From Rhizophagus irregularis (Eukaryota > Glomeromycota > Glomeromycetes > Glomerales > Glomeraceae): a stretch of DNA of 64,000 nucleotides. The position numbers were made by a program, and so were the translations under genes. The notes under the pieces are model-generated. The model did not search any database and had not been told where the DNA came from. It saw nothing but the letters and a program-made list of their open reading frames with translations. The DNA is taken from assembly GCF_026210795.1 (NCBI RefSeq), contig NC_089447.1, positions 498,501-562,500 on the forward strand, written 5' to 3'. Positions 22,680 to 34,969 of this stretch are shown here, in pieces (position 1 is the stretch's first letter; every line of letters begins with the position of its first letter).

Positions 22680-24060
22680 TTGAAATTTACCGAATTGTCA
22701 CATCCAAGGAGACCGAATAATGTAAAAAAGAATCGTTAGAAGCTGTTTGTGAAGATAAAAAATATTAAAAGAATAAAAAAAAAATAAAAAACCATACCGA
22801 AATATCGCATCTAGGATAATATTTTAATAGGTAGTAAGCATTAGTATACTTCGGAAGGTTCACTTCCTACAAAATAATGAAATGTTAGTACATTTCTTCA
22901 AAGTAAACATTAAACAAACTGACCTCCACACACTTACCCCATATTCCAGGAAGCTGAAACCCTGTAAATTAAAGAAAAAAATTAAAAAATAATTTATTTT
23001 TTTTTATTTTTTTTAAAAAAACAATAAGTTTTGAAATGAAACTTACCTATCGAACGTTCAAGAACAGAAGCTGAAACCTACGTTCAAAATGAACTTACCT
23101 ATCCAAAGTCCAAGAACTGAAGCCAAAACCTACCAAATAAAAGAAAATAAATTAATTAAATAAAAAAAAAAATTTAAAAAAAGACTCGAAGCTTTTGCTT
23201 CAAAACCATCTATCAAAGCCCAAAACCGAAGTTGATATCTACAAAACAAAAAAAAATCAACATATAATTTTTTTAAAAAAATTATTTAAAAAAAAAAAGA
23301 ATTTCGAAGTGTTTACTTCAAAATTCACCTATAAGAGCCCAAGAACGCCAATACCTACAAATAAACAAAAAAAATATTATTAAAAAAGTATATTTATATT
23401 GAATAATAAAAGTTTTGAAGCTTACACTTCAAAACTTACTCATCCAAAGTCTATGATCCAAAACCCGAAACCTAAAAATAGAAGAAAGAAATTAAAAAGA
23501 AAATATTTTAAAAGTTTCAAAGCGAAAGCAAAGCTTCGAAACTCACCTAACAAAGACCAAGTATCAGAAGACGTAACTTACAAAATAAAAAAAAAATTAT
23601 TAAAAGTTTAAAAAAACTTTTTTAAAAAAAAGTTTTGAAGCGTTTAACCACCTAACAAGGCCCAAGTATCAGAAGGTGAAACCTATAAAATAAGAAAAAA
23701 AAATTTTTTAAGTTTCAAAGCCAATATCTATACAATAGAAGAAAAATATTTAATAAAAAATAAATCATAGTTTCGAAACGAAACTTTGAAAAACATTAAA
23801 TTAAAAGAAAAAAATAAATAAAAAATAATTTTTTTATAGTTTCGCAACGAAACTTTGAAAAGAAAAAAAAAATAATTTATTTAGTTTTGTTGTGAAACTT
23901 CGATCGAAAGAGTTTTAAATAAAAATAAATTAAAGAAAAAAAATAAAATAAAAAATATTTTTTTTATAGTTTCGTAACGAAACTTTGAAAAGAAAAATAA
24001 AAAATAATTTTTTTAAAGTTTCGTTGTGAAACTTCGAAAGAGTTTTAAATAAAAAAAAAT
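22680..24060 (-). repeat. Array of short exon-like units (locus 2, minus strand)
   Basis: Read on the minus strand, segments of about 30 nt such as GTTTTGGCTTCAGTTCTTGG...GGATAG (23,098-23,130) end at GTAAGTTT-type donors and begin after T-tracts ending in TTGTAG. Donor-side hairpins occur at 23,024-23,047, at 23,410-23,437 (AAGTTTTGAAG pairing with CTTCAAAACTT) and at about 23,512-23,552 (AGTTTC-GAAGC arms). The exon-like segments resemble those of locus 1 (TATCAGTTCTTTCGGCTTTAG...GGATATG then GTAAGT). A possible promoter region lies at about 24,110-24,240 (TATAAATAGT on the + strand, TTATAACC on the - strand). No long open frame. Confidence 0.5.
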
Positions 24061-25857
24061 TTAAAAATTAATTTGTTAAAGATTATCACTTATCTATTAT
24101 ATACGTGATAATCATTCTTCGGAAAGATATCATGTGTCAAAATTTTGGTCAAAATTTCGCACAGTCCGAACTTTGGCCAAAACTTAGCCGAAAGTCACAT
24201 GACCGAAATCGACTAGTGGAACGCAGTGGTTATAAATAGTTTTAATTGGCTATATTTCTCTTATGTGTATATGTGCAATATTTTGTGCAAAAATGACATA
24301 TACAATATTTTACAATAAATTGCAAAAAATTTTGCTCATTATTGCATAAAATTTGTGCAATTTAAAATTTTGTGCAATATATTGAACAATATTGAACTTA
24401 TTGCACATTAATGTACAATATTGACCCCTCCGAAATTTACTGATGGAATTATCAAAAAAACTCTCAAAAAAAAAATTATCAAAAATATTTTATATGAATC
24501 TTAGAAAATCTCAAAAAATTTTTTTATTAGAAATATCCTAGAATCTTTCAAAAAAAAACTTATCTATCATCCCATAGAATTCTTAAAAAAAAAATCTTTA
24601 TTTATCAAAAATATCCTATACGAATCTTAGAACATCTCAAAAAAAAAAATTTTTATTAAAAATATCCCATACAAACCCTACAAAAAGAAAATCTTTATTA
24701 AAAAGTCCCATACGAACTCTTCCCATACAAACTCAAAAAATCTCAAATAAAATATTTTCTATCAAAGATATCCCATACGAACTCTTCCCATATGAAAAAT
24801 TTTACAACCTATATTTATGTATATGTATTGTTTTTATTGAATTATTTTTCTTTTGTTCATATACTGTTAACGTGATGTGATAAAATTTTTTATGTGATAT
24901 ATATTTGTGTAATGGCAAAATACCAGAAAATCGGTAAATTTCTAAGTTTGTAAAAAAAAAATTTCTTATTTTCTAAATCTGAACATCAAAAAACCAGTAG
25001 TTTGGCAAGACATTTTTAATTTCATATTAGGAAACATGATGAAGATTATTCAACACATGATGAAAAAATTTCATGTCACATGGTGAAAAACATCATAAAA
25101 TATGATGAAAAATATGATCAACATGATGAAAAGTCGTCATGTCAACATGATGAAAAGTTATCATAAAACATGATGAAAAGTCATCATAAAACATGATGAA
25201 AAGTCATCATGAAACATGATGAAAAGTTATCATGAAACATGATGAAAAATCATCATAAAACATGATGAAAAGTTATCAACCTTTTGACTTAGTACGGCTT
25301 GCCATAAATTAAACCCTATTAATTTGCTAAATCGGGAAATTTTTACATAGTTTGTTTAATTACTTGAAATGAAATTTGTGTGCATAAAAAAAAAATAAAA
25401 ATAAATAATCATAAATAAATAAATAAGGTGACACATTGCTAAAAATGATTTTGTACTACTTGATTAGATAATTTTAGCATAAATTAAGCTCATTGTGATT
25501 AATGTGACCTAAATTATAAATCTGTAGGTAAACCTGTTTGGCATTGAGTACCAATATTTAAATACCATTTTTGGGAAAGATTGGAATTTCTCAATAAATT
25601 ATAAATTTTGAACAAGAATTACAAGAATTGTATGTTGTACATGAATAGAATCTTCTAATTTGCCAATATATGAAAATTGAATTTTTATTTCGGGAATTTC
25701 CGAAAATAGGATCAATGTTCGAAAATTCACCCCATTCGCCTGATCGGCAAAGGATATAACCTTATCCATCGCGTCTCAAATGCATAGGTTATATCCTCTA
25801 CAGAAACCATGGTTTTTATTGGCCAATATTAAGCAGAGATCATGTGACCTTATAAGC

Positions 25858-27690
25858 GCGGACATTTTTGTCCTCATAATTTGAGGACATTTCTGTCCTT
25901 GTAACTTGAGGACAATTTTATCCTCGTAATTAAGGACATTGTTGTTCTTGTAAATTGAGTATATTTTGTCCTTGCAACTTTAAGGACATTTTTGTCCTCG
26001 CAACTATGAGGACATGATTTTTGTCCAACTATAAGGACACTTTTGTCCTCATATTTAAGAACATTTCTGTCCTTGTAACTTGAGGACAATTTTGTCCTTG
26101 CAATTGAGGATATTTTGTCCTTATAATTGAGGACATTTTTGTTCTTGTAATTGAGAACATTTTTGTCCTTGTAATTGAGGACATTTCTGTCCTTGTATTG
26201 AGAAGACATTTTTGTCCTTATAATTTGAGGACATTTTTGTCCTTGTAATTAAGGACATTGTTATCCTCATAATTTGAGGACATTTCTGTTCTTGTAATTT
26301 GAGGACAATTTTGTCCTTGTAATTGAAGACATTTTTGTCCTTAATTGAGGACATTTCTGTCCTCGTAATTTGAGGATATTTCTGTTCTTGTAATTTGAGG
26401 ACATTTTTGTTTTTGTAATTGAGAATATTTTTGTCCTTGTAATTGAGGACATTTCTGTCCTTGTAATTGAGGACATTATTGTTCTTGTAATTTGAGGACA
26501 TTTTTGTCCTTGCAATTGAGGACATTTTTGTCCTCATAATTTGAGGACATTTTTGCCCTTGTAATTAAGGACATTGTTATCCTCATAATTTGAGAACATT
26601 TCTGTTCTTGTAATTGTAGACATTTTTGTTCTTGTAATTTGAGGACAATTTTGTCCTTGTAATTGAAGACATTTTTGTCCTTAATTGAGGACATTTCTGT
26701 CCTCGTAATTTGAGGACATTTCTGTCCTTGTAATTGAGGACATTTCTGTTCTTATAATTTGAGGACATTTTTGTCCTTGCAATTGAGGACATTTTTGTCC
26801 TTGTAATTAAGGACATTATTATCCTCATAATTTGAGAACATTTCTGTTCTTGTAATTGTAGACATTTTTGTTCTTGTAATTTGAGGACAATTTTGTCCTT
26901 GTAATTGAAGACATTTTTGTCCTTAATTGAGGACATTTCTGTCCTCGTAATTTGAGGACATTTCTGTCCTTGTAATTGAGGACATTTCTGTTCTTATAAT
27001 TTGAGGACATTTTTGTCCTTGCAATTGAGGACATTTTTGTCCTCATAATTTGAGGACATTTTTGTCCTTGTAATTAAGGACATTATTATCATAATTTGAG
27101 AACATTTCTGTTCTTGTAATTGTAGACATTTTTCCTTCGTTGTAATTGAGGACATTTTTGTTCTTGTAATTTAGGATATTTTTGTCCTCATATTTTGAGG
27201 ACATTATTATCCTCATAATTTGAGGATATTTTTATTCTCATAATTTTAAGGACATTTTGTTCTCAAAATCTTTACATTTTTATCTTTATAAATTTGAGGA
27301 TATTGTTATTCTCACAATTTGAGAATATTTTTGTTCTCATAATTTAAGGACATTTTTGTTCTTGTAATTTGAGGACATTTTGTTTTTGTAATTTTGTTCA
27401 CATAATTTGAAGACTCATAATTTAAGGACATTTTTGTCCTCATAATTTGAGAATATTGTTATTCTTGTAATTTTGAGGAAAACAATTTTATCTCCATAAT
27501 TTTGAGAATATTTTTGTTCTCATAATTTTGAGGATATTTTATCCTTATTTTAGTCTTTGTAATTTTGAGAACATTGTCATTCTCATAACTTGAGGTTATT
27601 TTTGTTCTTATAATTTTAAGGCCATTTTGTTCTCATAACTTGAAGGCATTTTTGCCTTGTAACTTGAAGACATTTTTCCACTTAAATATT
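25858..27690 (+). repeat. Left hairpin-minisatellite array (GAGGACATTTTTGTCCTC)
   Basis: Some 70 degenerate units of about 24-25 bp. Each unit is itself an inverted repeat: GAGGACA, a T-rich loop, then TGTCCTC or TGTCCTTG, joined by TAATTT spacers. Units are most regular at 26,200-27,100, where blocks of about 250 bp are themselves duplicated, and decay toward 27,690. Several minus-strand open frames of 70-140 codons here are produced by the repeat and are not genes. Confidence 0.85.
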
Positions 27691-28314
27691 TGAGATTAGT
27701 TTTATCTATATGTTCTAGCTATCTAAATTAGGCAACAGTTTTTATCCACTAACTCATTGTATGTCTAATGGATGCTTTTACTAATTTTATTAGAAGTTAT
27801 TTTAACATTACATAATACATATTGTATTGAAAAATAAAATTTATAAAAAATAAAAATAATTTTTAAAATTAATAAATTGATATATTCCATTAATTATTAC
27901 ATTTTGCTAATTTAATATAATTTTTTTTAATATAGTATGATGTATTGCATTATTTTAATCAATATATTAGACTAGCTATTGAACTGCTAGATCAAAAGTT
28001 ATTCACAAAATATGTTTTTATCAAGATCAATTAGGGTCAAGTGAATCGATTCATATAGAATAATAAATTCTATCCAGAATTATATTAACTACAACTCTAC
28101 AAGTGTCTAAAAATGGAAAATAGATAACATTACAGTACTATGGTTTTAACTTCCTGAGTTCCCTTCTTCCTTAGAAAATGATTTAATTTCTGGCCATTCT
28201 CTTGCAATATTTTAATTAATATATTATATATTATTAGAAGTTACTTTAACATTACACTATATATATTGTATTAAAATAAAAATTTATAAAATAAAATAAT
28301 TTATATATATATTA

Positions 28315-28565
28315 CCGTATAACGGGGGCCACAGTACCCCGGGTATGATACAGATTTCAGAGGTTTTGACCTTATACTTCCCACCATTTTGTGAGTTTTT
28401 ATTATTAGTAGATATGTATAAAACTTATATAATAATTGGATATTTATTATGAGTAATACCTAGGTATTTATTAAATTATTTTAAATAATAAAATCGGTAG
28501 AAAATGGGAGTTCTTTTTTGTAGGGTACTGTGCATAGGGAGGGTACTGTGGCCTGCAAAATATGG
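28315..28565. mobile_element. 251-bp MITE with TA TSD, inside the dispersed repeat
   Basis: Ends CCGTATAACGGGGGCCACAG and the inverted CTGTGGCCTGCAAAATATGG, flanked by TA on both sides (28,313-28,314 and 28,566-28,567). Removing it and one TA restores ATATATATTACATATTATT, which is exactly the uninterrupted repeat at 28,641-28,659. Its ends are related to the 99-bp element at 2,378. Confidence 0.8.
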
Positions 28566-28779
28566 TACATATTATTAGAAGTTACTTTAACATTACACTA
28601 TATATATTGTATTAAAAATAAAAATTTATAAAATAAAATAATTTATATATATATTACATATTATTGGAAGTTACTTTAACATTACACTATATTATATTAA
28701 AAATAAAAATTTATAAAATAAATAATTTATATATGTTACATATTATTAAAAATTACTTTAACATTATATAATATTGATA

Positions 28780-28945
28780 TATGGGGATAAGCACAGCAAA
28801 ACAAGGGGATAGCCTCAAAAAAAATTTTTTAAGTTTATATGATAATTATGCTCCAATTTATCCAAAAATTACAGTTGTAATGAAATCTCAAAAAAAAATT
28901 TTTAGATCCTATCCCCTTGTTTTGCTATGCGTATCCCCATATATT
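28780..28945. mobile_element. About 165-bp MITE (TATGGGGATA ends)
   Basis: TATGGGGATAAGCACAGC followed by AAAACAAGGGGATAG is mirrored by CTATCCCCTTGTTTT and GCTATGCGTATCCCCATA, an inverted repeat of about 33 nt with few mismatches. It interrupts a copy of the dispersed AT-rich repeat. The 63-codon open frame across it is a by-product. Confidence 0.65.
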
Positions 28946-31900
28946 GTATTAAAAATTTACAAAAATAAATAATTTATACTTAAAGAAAGCAATATCTTTT
29001 ATTTACAAAAAAATTTATATGAAACTAAAATCAATAATTTTATTAATCATTATTATATTTTGTTAATTTTAATATAATTTTTTTTAATATTTTAATTAAG
29101 GATTTATTTTTTATTGCATCTGTATTATGTTGCACTCCTATAATATATTAAATATAAAAGTCAAAAATGACATTCTAAATCCTTTTTAATATATTAAGAA
29201 AACTTGTAGAGCAGTCAAAAATATACATAATATAAGATTTCTTATAATATATAGTAATTGCATAAAGTCTCATGCTAGGATTTTTGAAAAATAGAAAATT
29301 TTAATAAAGTGTCAGTAATCAAAATGATCAATATAATTAATATATAAAAATTACCAAAAAAAGAAGATGCGATATATCGCAAGTGCAAAAAAAACATATT
29401 CCTTTATTAATGCAATATATATTATTAGAAGTTACTTTAATATTATATTGTATAAATTGTAAAAATAAAGACTTATGAAAATAATTTTAATTAATATATA
29501 TTACATATTATTAGAATTTAATTTAATATTATATAATATATATTGCATTAAAAATTTATAAAAATACAAATAATTTTTAAATCAATAATTTTATTTTTAA
29601 TAAATTATACTCAAAGAGAGCAATATTTTTTATTTAAAGAAAAATTTACATGAAACTAAAATCAATAATTTTATTAATTATTATATTTTGCTAAATGTAA
29701 TATATATATTTTTTAATATTTTAATTAATATATTATATATTATTAGAAGTTACTTTAACATTACATATAAATATTATATTAAAAAAATAAAAATTTATAA
29801 AAATAAAAAAGACAAATTTAATTATAATACCATACTATATATCTTATTTGTAATATTTTAAAATGGCATATTATTATTTATCAATTTATATCATATGATA
29901 TTACACAAATCCCAAAAAAATTATTATACAAGATTTATACAATTTTTCAAAAAAAGTAAATTTTTTTACAAATTATTTAATAAAAAAATGCTTTTTATTA
30001 AATAAATCAAAAATAATATCTAAAACCAGTTTTGTCATCTTTAATAAATTTGCAAAAAAAGACAAAAATATATTATTTCATTATTTTTTATATTATATAT
30101 TAATATATTATGAACTTTTTTTTTTGCCATTTTATTTTAAAGAATATTATAAATAAAATATGTAACAAAATATTATATATCATATTTATTTAAATAAAAA
30201 TAATTTTAATTTTTTTTTTAATTTATTTGTAAGTTGTCAGGATCCAAAATGGAAAATCTTAATGAAATCATGTGATTGAAATGATCAACATAATTAATAT
30301 ATAAAAATTACCAAAAAAAGAAAAATGCAACATATTGCAGATATAAAAAAAATATATTTTTCTTAATTAATATAATTTTTATAAAAATATAAATAATTTT
30401 TAAAATTAATAATTTTATTAATTATTATATTTTACTAAATTTAATATAATTTTTTTTTTAATATTTTAATTAATATTACATATTGTTAGAAGTTACTTTA
30501 ACATTACATAGTATATATGATTAATATATATTACATTAAAAATTTATATAAATCAAATAATTTTTAAAATTAATAAATTAACATATTTTTATTAATTCTT
30601 ATATTTTATTAATTTTAATATAATTTTTTTTAATATTTTAATTAATGTTAGAAGTTATTTTAACATTACATTATATATATTATATTAAAAATTTATAAAA
30701 AAATACAAATAATTTTTTTAAAATCAATAAATGATTTATATAAAAATATGTTAATATAAAAACATATACAAATAATTATAAATTATTGTATTTTATTAAT
30801 TATTACATTTTATGAAAATAACTACATTTAATCAGAAGGGAATTTTCTCTTCCTAATATTTATTAGAGTAGGGATTAGATTAGATAAAAATGCTTGTTGA
30901 AAATAAAAAGGTCATTGCCAAAATAGTAGAAATAATTTTAATATTTTGATATAATGAAATGACAAAATTATTCTAGTTATTAAAATTGATCAAAATGTAA
31001 AAATAATTTTAACAATTTTGATATAACAAAATTCACTAATTTTGACAAGCAACTTTAAGGTTAGATTAAAATTAGATTAAAAGTTAGGTTTATTTATTAC
31101 AATATATCACACCCTATAGTAGAACCCAAACAATATATATATAGGTCAGATAAAAAATTCAAAATTTACTAAGGTCAATAAGCAAATATTTTTTATATCT
31201 GCTAAGCAAACTTTTATCTAATCCATAAATTTTTTATACTGCTTAGCAACTTATTTTATGACACATATATATATATATATAATTTTTTTTATAAAATATG
31301 TATATAAAAAAAAACTAAAAAAAACAAAAATTTTTGAAATAATGCATGGATAAAGCTATTATTATTTTTTTGTAATATTACAACTAATAAATGTTTCTTA
31401 TAAATATTTTCGTATATCTGTTCTGTGACTTCAGAGCGTAATTTAGGCACTTCAGTCAAAGGAAACATCCGATACCTTCTTAAGTAAAGTTGTTCAGCAG
31501 GTTTGAATCTACTTATATATAAATTGTTATCATGATTAAATAGATATTTATGGATTTATTCATGTTTTTGTAATGCTACCAATACGCGGAATTTTTATTT
31601 TTAGTAAAATTTATTAAAAAAAATATTTATAAAAAATTTTTTAATAAGTAAAAATGAAATAACTTTTATTGATTATTACAAAAATTATAGTGTAAAATTA
31701 TAAAAAAACAGAAAAACGCTTATTTTTCCCTTTCTTTTAAATCTATATTTTTTCTGTGTTACACAGACGCGTATATGTTTTTATATTTTTAATGTTACGC
31801 AGACGCGTATTTGTTTTGTCAAAAACACGTTACACGATCACGTCTAAAAATGGTTCCTGTATCACATATACAATTAACTTATTCTTTGTGTTAAAAATAG

Positions 31901-33263
31901 TAAATTTCTTTTACACAAACATGTTTATAAATTAATAAAGCACGTTACTAATTTTTTTTAAAAAAAACATGTTTATAAATTTGTTTACATATTTTATTAG
32001 ATTTTTTTAATGTAAAAAAATGTAAATGTATATTTATATATATTAAAAAAAATCTATCCTGCTATATATATCTAACTATTAATAATTTAATACTTTGCTA
32101 CACATAATTATATCTGACTATTTTAAAATTATGTTATCAAATAAGCAATAATAAATCTCTTTTAGGAAAAATTTTTATATTTTAGCTAAACAAACTTAAA
32201 CCTACATTTATATATGTCCTTATTTTTGCTAATTAATTTAGGAATAAAAAATTTTTTTATTATTAAAAATCTTATTTGTCACTTCTAATTCATTACAGAA
32301 GGAATTTCCCCTTTGGTTAAAATTAGAAATTTTATATTTTATTATTTTAATAAATAATTAATTAATATTATATTATAGAAGTTATTTTGATATTACATAT
32401 ATATATATTATATTAAAAATTTATAAGGAAATATTATAATTATTAAAAATAAATGATTTTAAAATTAATTGTTGATAAATTATTATATTTATTAATTATT
32501 AAATTTAATTGTAACTTAGTTGTATGTGTATTGTATTAGCTTAACTCTTTAAAATCTTAATAAGGAATTATTTGTGCTGCAGCAAAAAAAAAAAAAATTT
32601 AATTGTAATAACCTATTATATATCTTTATTTATAATAATCTAATTTGGTATATTTTTATTGGCCAGCTTACATTATGTAATATTACACAAATCTAAAAAT
32701 GGAAAATTTTATTACATAAGATTATACAAATTTCTAAAAAGGAAATTTCTTTGCTTGTTTTTATTAAATAAGTCAAAAATAGTATTTAAAATTATCTGTC
32801 ATTTTCAAAGTAGGTAAAATTACATTCATAACATTATTTTTTAAAATCATACATTGTATTATAAACTTTTTTTTTGTCAAATTTTTTTAAGAGTATTACA
32901 AATAAAATAAATAATAGGATGTTATACAGTATGTATATTATAAATAGTAAAATATAATTATTAATAAAAAAAATGATTTATTAATTTTAAATTTATTTGT
33001 ATGTTTTATTTTTTATTAATTTTTAGTACAATATATATGTAATATTAAAGTAACTTCTAATAATATTAATTAAAATATTAAGTAAAAATTAGCAAAATAT
33101 AGTAAATAATAAAATATATTAATTATTAATTTTAAAATTATCAGTATATTTTTTTATATAATATATGTAATATTAAAGTAATTTCTAATACTATAGTATA
33201 TAATATATTAATTAAAATATAAAAAAAATTACATTATATAATAATTAACAAAATATACAAATT

Positions 33264-34276
33264 ATGAGGACAAGAATGTCCTCAAAGTTACAAGAACAAA
33301 AATATGAGAACAAAAATGTTCTCAAAATTATGAGGACAACAATGTCCTCAAAATTATAAGGACAAAAATGTCCTTAAAATTACGAGGACAAAAAATTAAC
33401 AATATTTACAGTTACAAGAACAAAAATGTCCTCATAATTGTGAGGACAAAAATGTCCTCAAAGTTGCGAGGTTAATAATATCTTCAAATTTATAAGGACA
33501 AAAATGTTAAGAAACAAGATTTTGAGGACAAAAATATCTTCAAATTTACAAGAATAAAATGTTCTCAAAGTCACAAGGACAAAAACATGAGGACAAAAAT
33601 GTTCTCAAAATAATGAGGACAAAATGTCCTCAAAATAATGAGGACAAAATGTCCTCAAATTTATGAGGACAAAATGTCCTCAAATTTATGAGGACAAAAT
33701 GTCCTCAAATTTATGAGGATGAAAATATCAAGATTTTGAGGACAAAAATGTCCTCAAAATGAGGACAAAATATCCTTAAATTTACAAGAACAACAATGTC
33801 CTCAAAATTATGAGGACAAAATGTCATCAAGTTCCAAGAACAGGAATGTTCTCAAATTACAAGAACAATAATGTCCTCAAATTATGAGGACAAAAATGTC
33901 CTTAAATTACATGGACAAAAAATTAATAATGTCTCATAGTTGTGACTTGTGAGGACAAAAATCATGTCCTTATAGTTGTAAGGACAAAAATGTCCTCAAA
34001 GTTGCGAGGACAAAAATCATGTCCTCATAGTTGCAATGACAAATATCATGTCCTCATAGTTGCGAGGACAAAAATCATGTCCTCATAGTTGCGAGGACAA
34101 AAATCATGTCCTTATAGTTGTAAGGACAAAAATGTCCTCAAAGTTGCGAGGACAAAAATCATGTCCTCATATAGTTGCGAGGACAAAAATCATGTCCTCA
34201 TAGTTGTGAGGACAAAATCATTTCCTCAAAGTTGCGAGGACAAAAATGTCCTCAAAATATTGAGGGCAAAAATGTC
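33264..34276 (-). repeat. Right hairpin-minisatellite array
   Basis: The same unit as the left array in inverted orientation (GAGGACAAAAATGTCCTC). It is shorter, and near the right end it acquires a 30-bp variant with an ATC insertion (GAGGACAAAAATCATGTCCTC plus ATAGTTGC) repeated six or seven times from about 33,950 to 34,230. The left array has only a trace of that variant (about 25,990-26,040). Confidence 0.8.
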
Positions 34277-34969
34277 CGCGTTGATAAGGTCACATGATCA
34301 CTGCTTAATATTGGCCAATAAAAACCGTGGTTTCCATAGAGGATATAACCTATGCATTTGAGACACGATGGATAAGGTTATATCCTTTGCCGATCAGGCT
34401 AATGGGGTGCGAAAATTTATTTTTAATTTTTACAATAATTCACGCGATTTTTAGATATGATAATGCATAGTGTTTTGAAATGATTTTTTAATTCTTGTAA
34501 ATAAACAGCTTGTATCCTGTCAAAAAATTTTTTTATGCAGAAACAAAAACCAATATGATATAATATCTAAAATTAATAACCGCATGACGAATTTCAATAT
34601 TCTTTATTCTTTCTTTTTTTTTGTTCTTAGTTAAAAAAAATTAAAGTTTAAAAAGAGAATAAGGGGAGAGGGGAATATTGGATCGATTTTATGGTAAAAA
34701 TAAACCGATTTTGTTTATGGATTAAACCACGAGATTTTTTTTATGATACCATTAGTATCATTTTTAGTATCATAATAACGCATCGCAGATTATTATTATT
34801 ATTTTAAATTATTATTTTTTATTTTATTTTATTTTTTTTTAAAAAAAAAGAAAAAGAAAGAAAAAAGAAGGAAGGAAGAAAGAAATGGTAACCATGAAAG
34901 TAAACACAATTTTAAGCTTGATATATAAAAGAAAAAAGTAATATCCTGCGCACACTTCCGTAGTGCAAC

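Larger units (their letters stand above)
20871..25306. mobile_element. 4.4-kb foldback element with long inverted arms
   Basis: The left end TATGGCAAGCCGTACT is mirrored by AGTACGGCTTGCCATA at the right end, and the inverted similarity continues for roughly 800 bp on each side (20,871 to about 21,660 and about 24,460 to 25,306). The outer arm parts are CATCATGTTTCATGATGA repeats, then a near-identical stretch, then TTCGTATGGGA repeats. AATTAA occurs on both sides (20,865-20,870 and 25,307-25,312). Copy B has the uninterrupted form GGTTTAGTTAAACC at 51,931-51,944, so the element is an insertion. The interior carries the minus-strand mini-exon array (22,680-24,060) and no transposase. The arms are still very similar, which indicates a young insertion or arm conversion. 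Confidence 0.82.
28230..30720 (+). repeat. Dispersed AT-rich repeat family in the element interior
   Basis: A unit of roughly 90-110 bp with ATTATTAGAAGTTACTTTAA, CATTACACTATATATATTG and TATTAAAAATAAAAATTTAT recurs at about 28,235, 28,570, 28,663, 28,740, 29,420, 29,510, 29,735, 30,485 and 30,650. It appears in the opposite orientation at about 33,030-33,200 next to the right array, so the interior shares the inverted symmetry of the ends. Confidence 0.65.
25728..34409. mobile_element. 8.7-kb TIR element with hairpin-minisatellite arms and 8-bp TSD
   Basis: The ends are CACCCCATTCGCCTGATCGG at the left and the inverted CCGATCAGGCTAATGGGGTG at the right. The inverted similarity covers about 150 bp with few mismatches and then passes into inverted arrays of the same hairpin minisatellite. 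CGAAAATT directly flanks both ends (25,720-25,727 and 34,410-34,417). Copy B has the unfilled site, TGTTCAAAATTTTATTTTT, at about 52,334-52,352. An exact 8-bp duplication plus an empty site proves transposition-type insertion; hAT-type transposases make 8-bp duplications, but other superfamilies do too. The longest open frames inside are repeat-derived, so the element is non-autonomous. The interior (27,700-33,250) is extremely AT-rich and is itself made of a dispersed repeat and at least two smaller elements. Confidence 0.9.

Noticed and set aside
25874-27046. Six overlapping minus-strand open frames of 70-140 codons (MSSIKDKNVFNYKDKIV-like)
   Set aside because: They are read-throughs of the 24-25-bp hairpin minisatellite, which has few stops in that frame. 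They have no codon pattern independent of the repeat.
26000-27600. Possible CRISPR array (regular short repeats with spacers)
   Set aside because: The sequence is clearly eukaryotic, the spacers are not unique, units vary in length and sequence, and there are no cas genes.
34089-34361. 90-codon plus-strand frame in the right array
   Set aside because: Same cause: the repeat plus the terminal inverted repeat gives an open frame by chance.
25728-34409. Firm assignment of the 8.7-kb element to hAT
   Set aside because: An 8-bp TSD fits hAT but also other superfamilies, and no transposase or diagnostic end motif is present.
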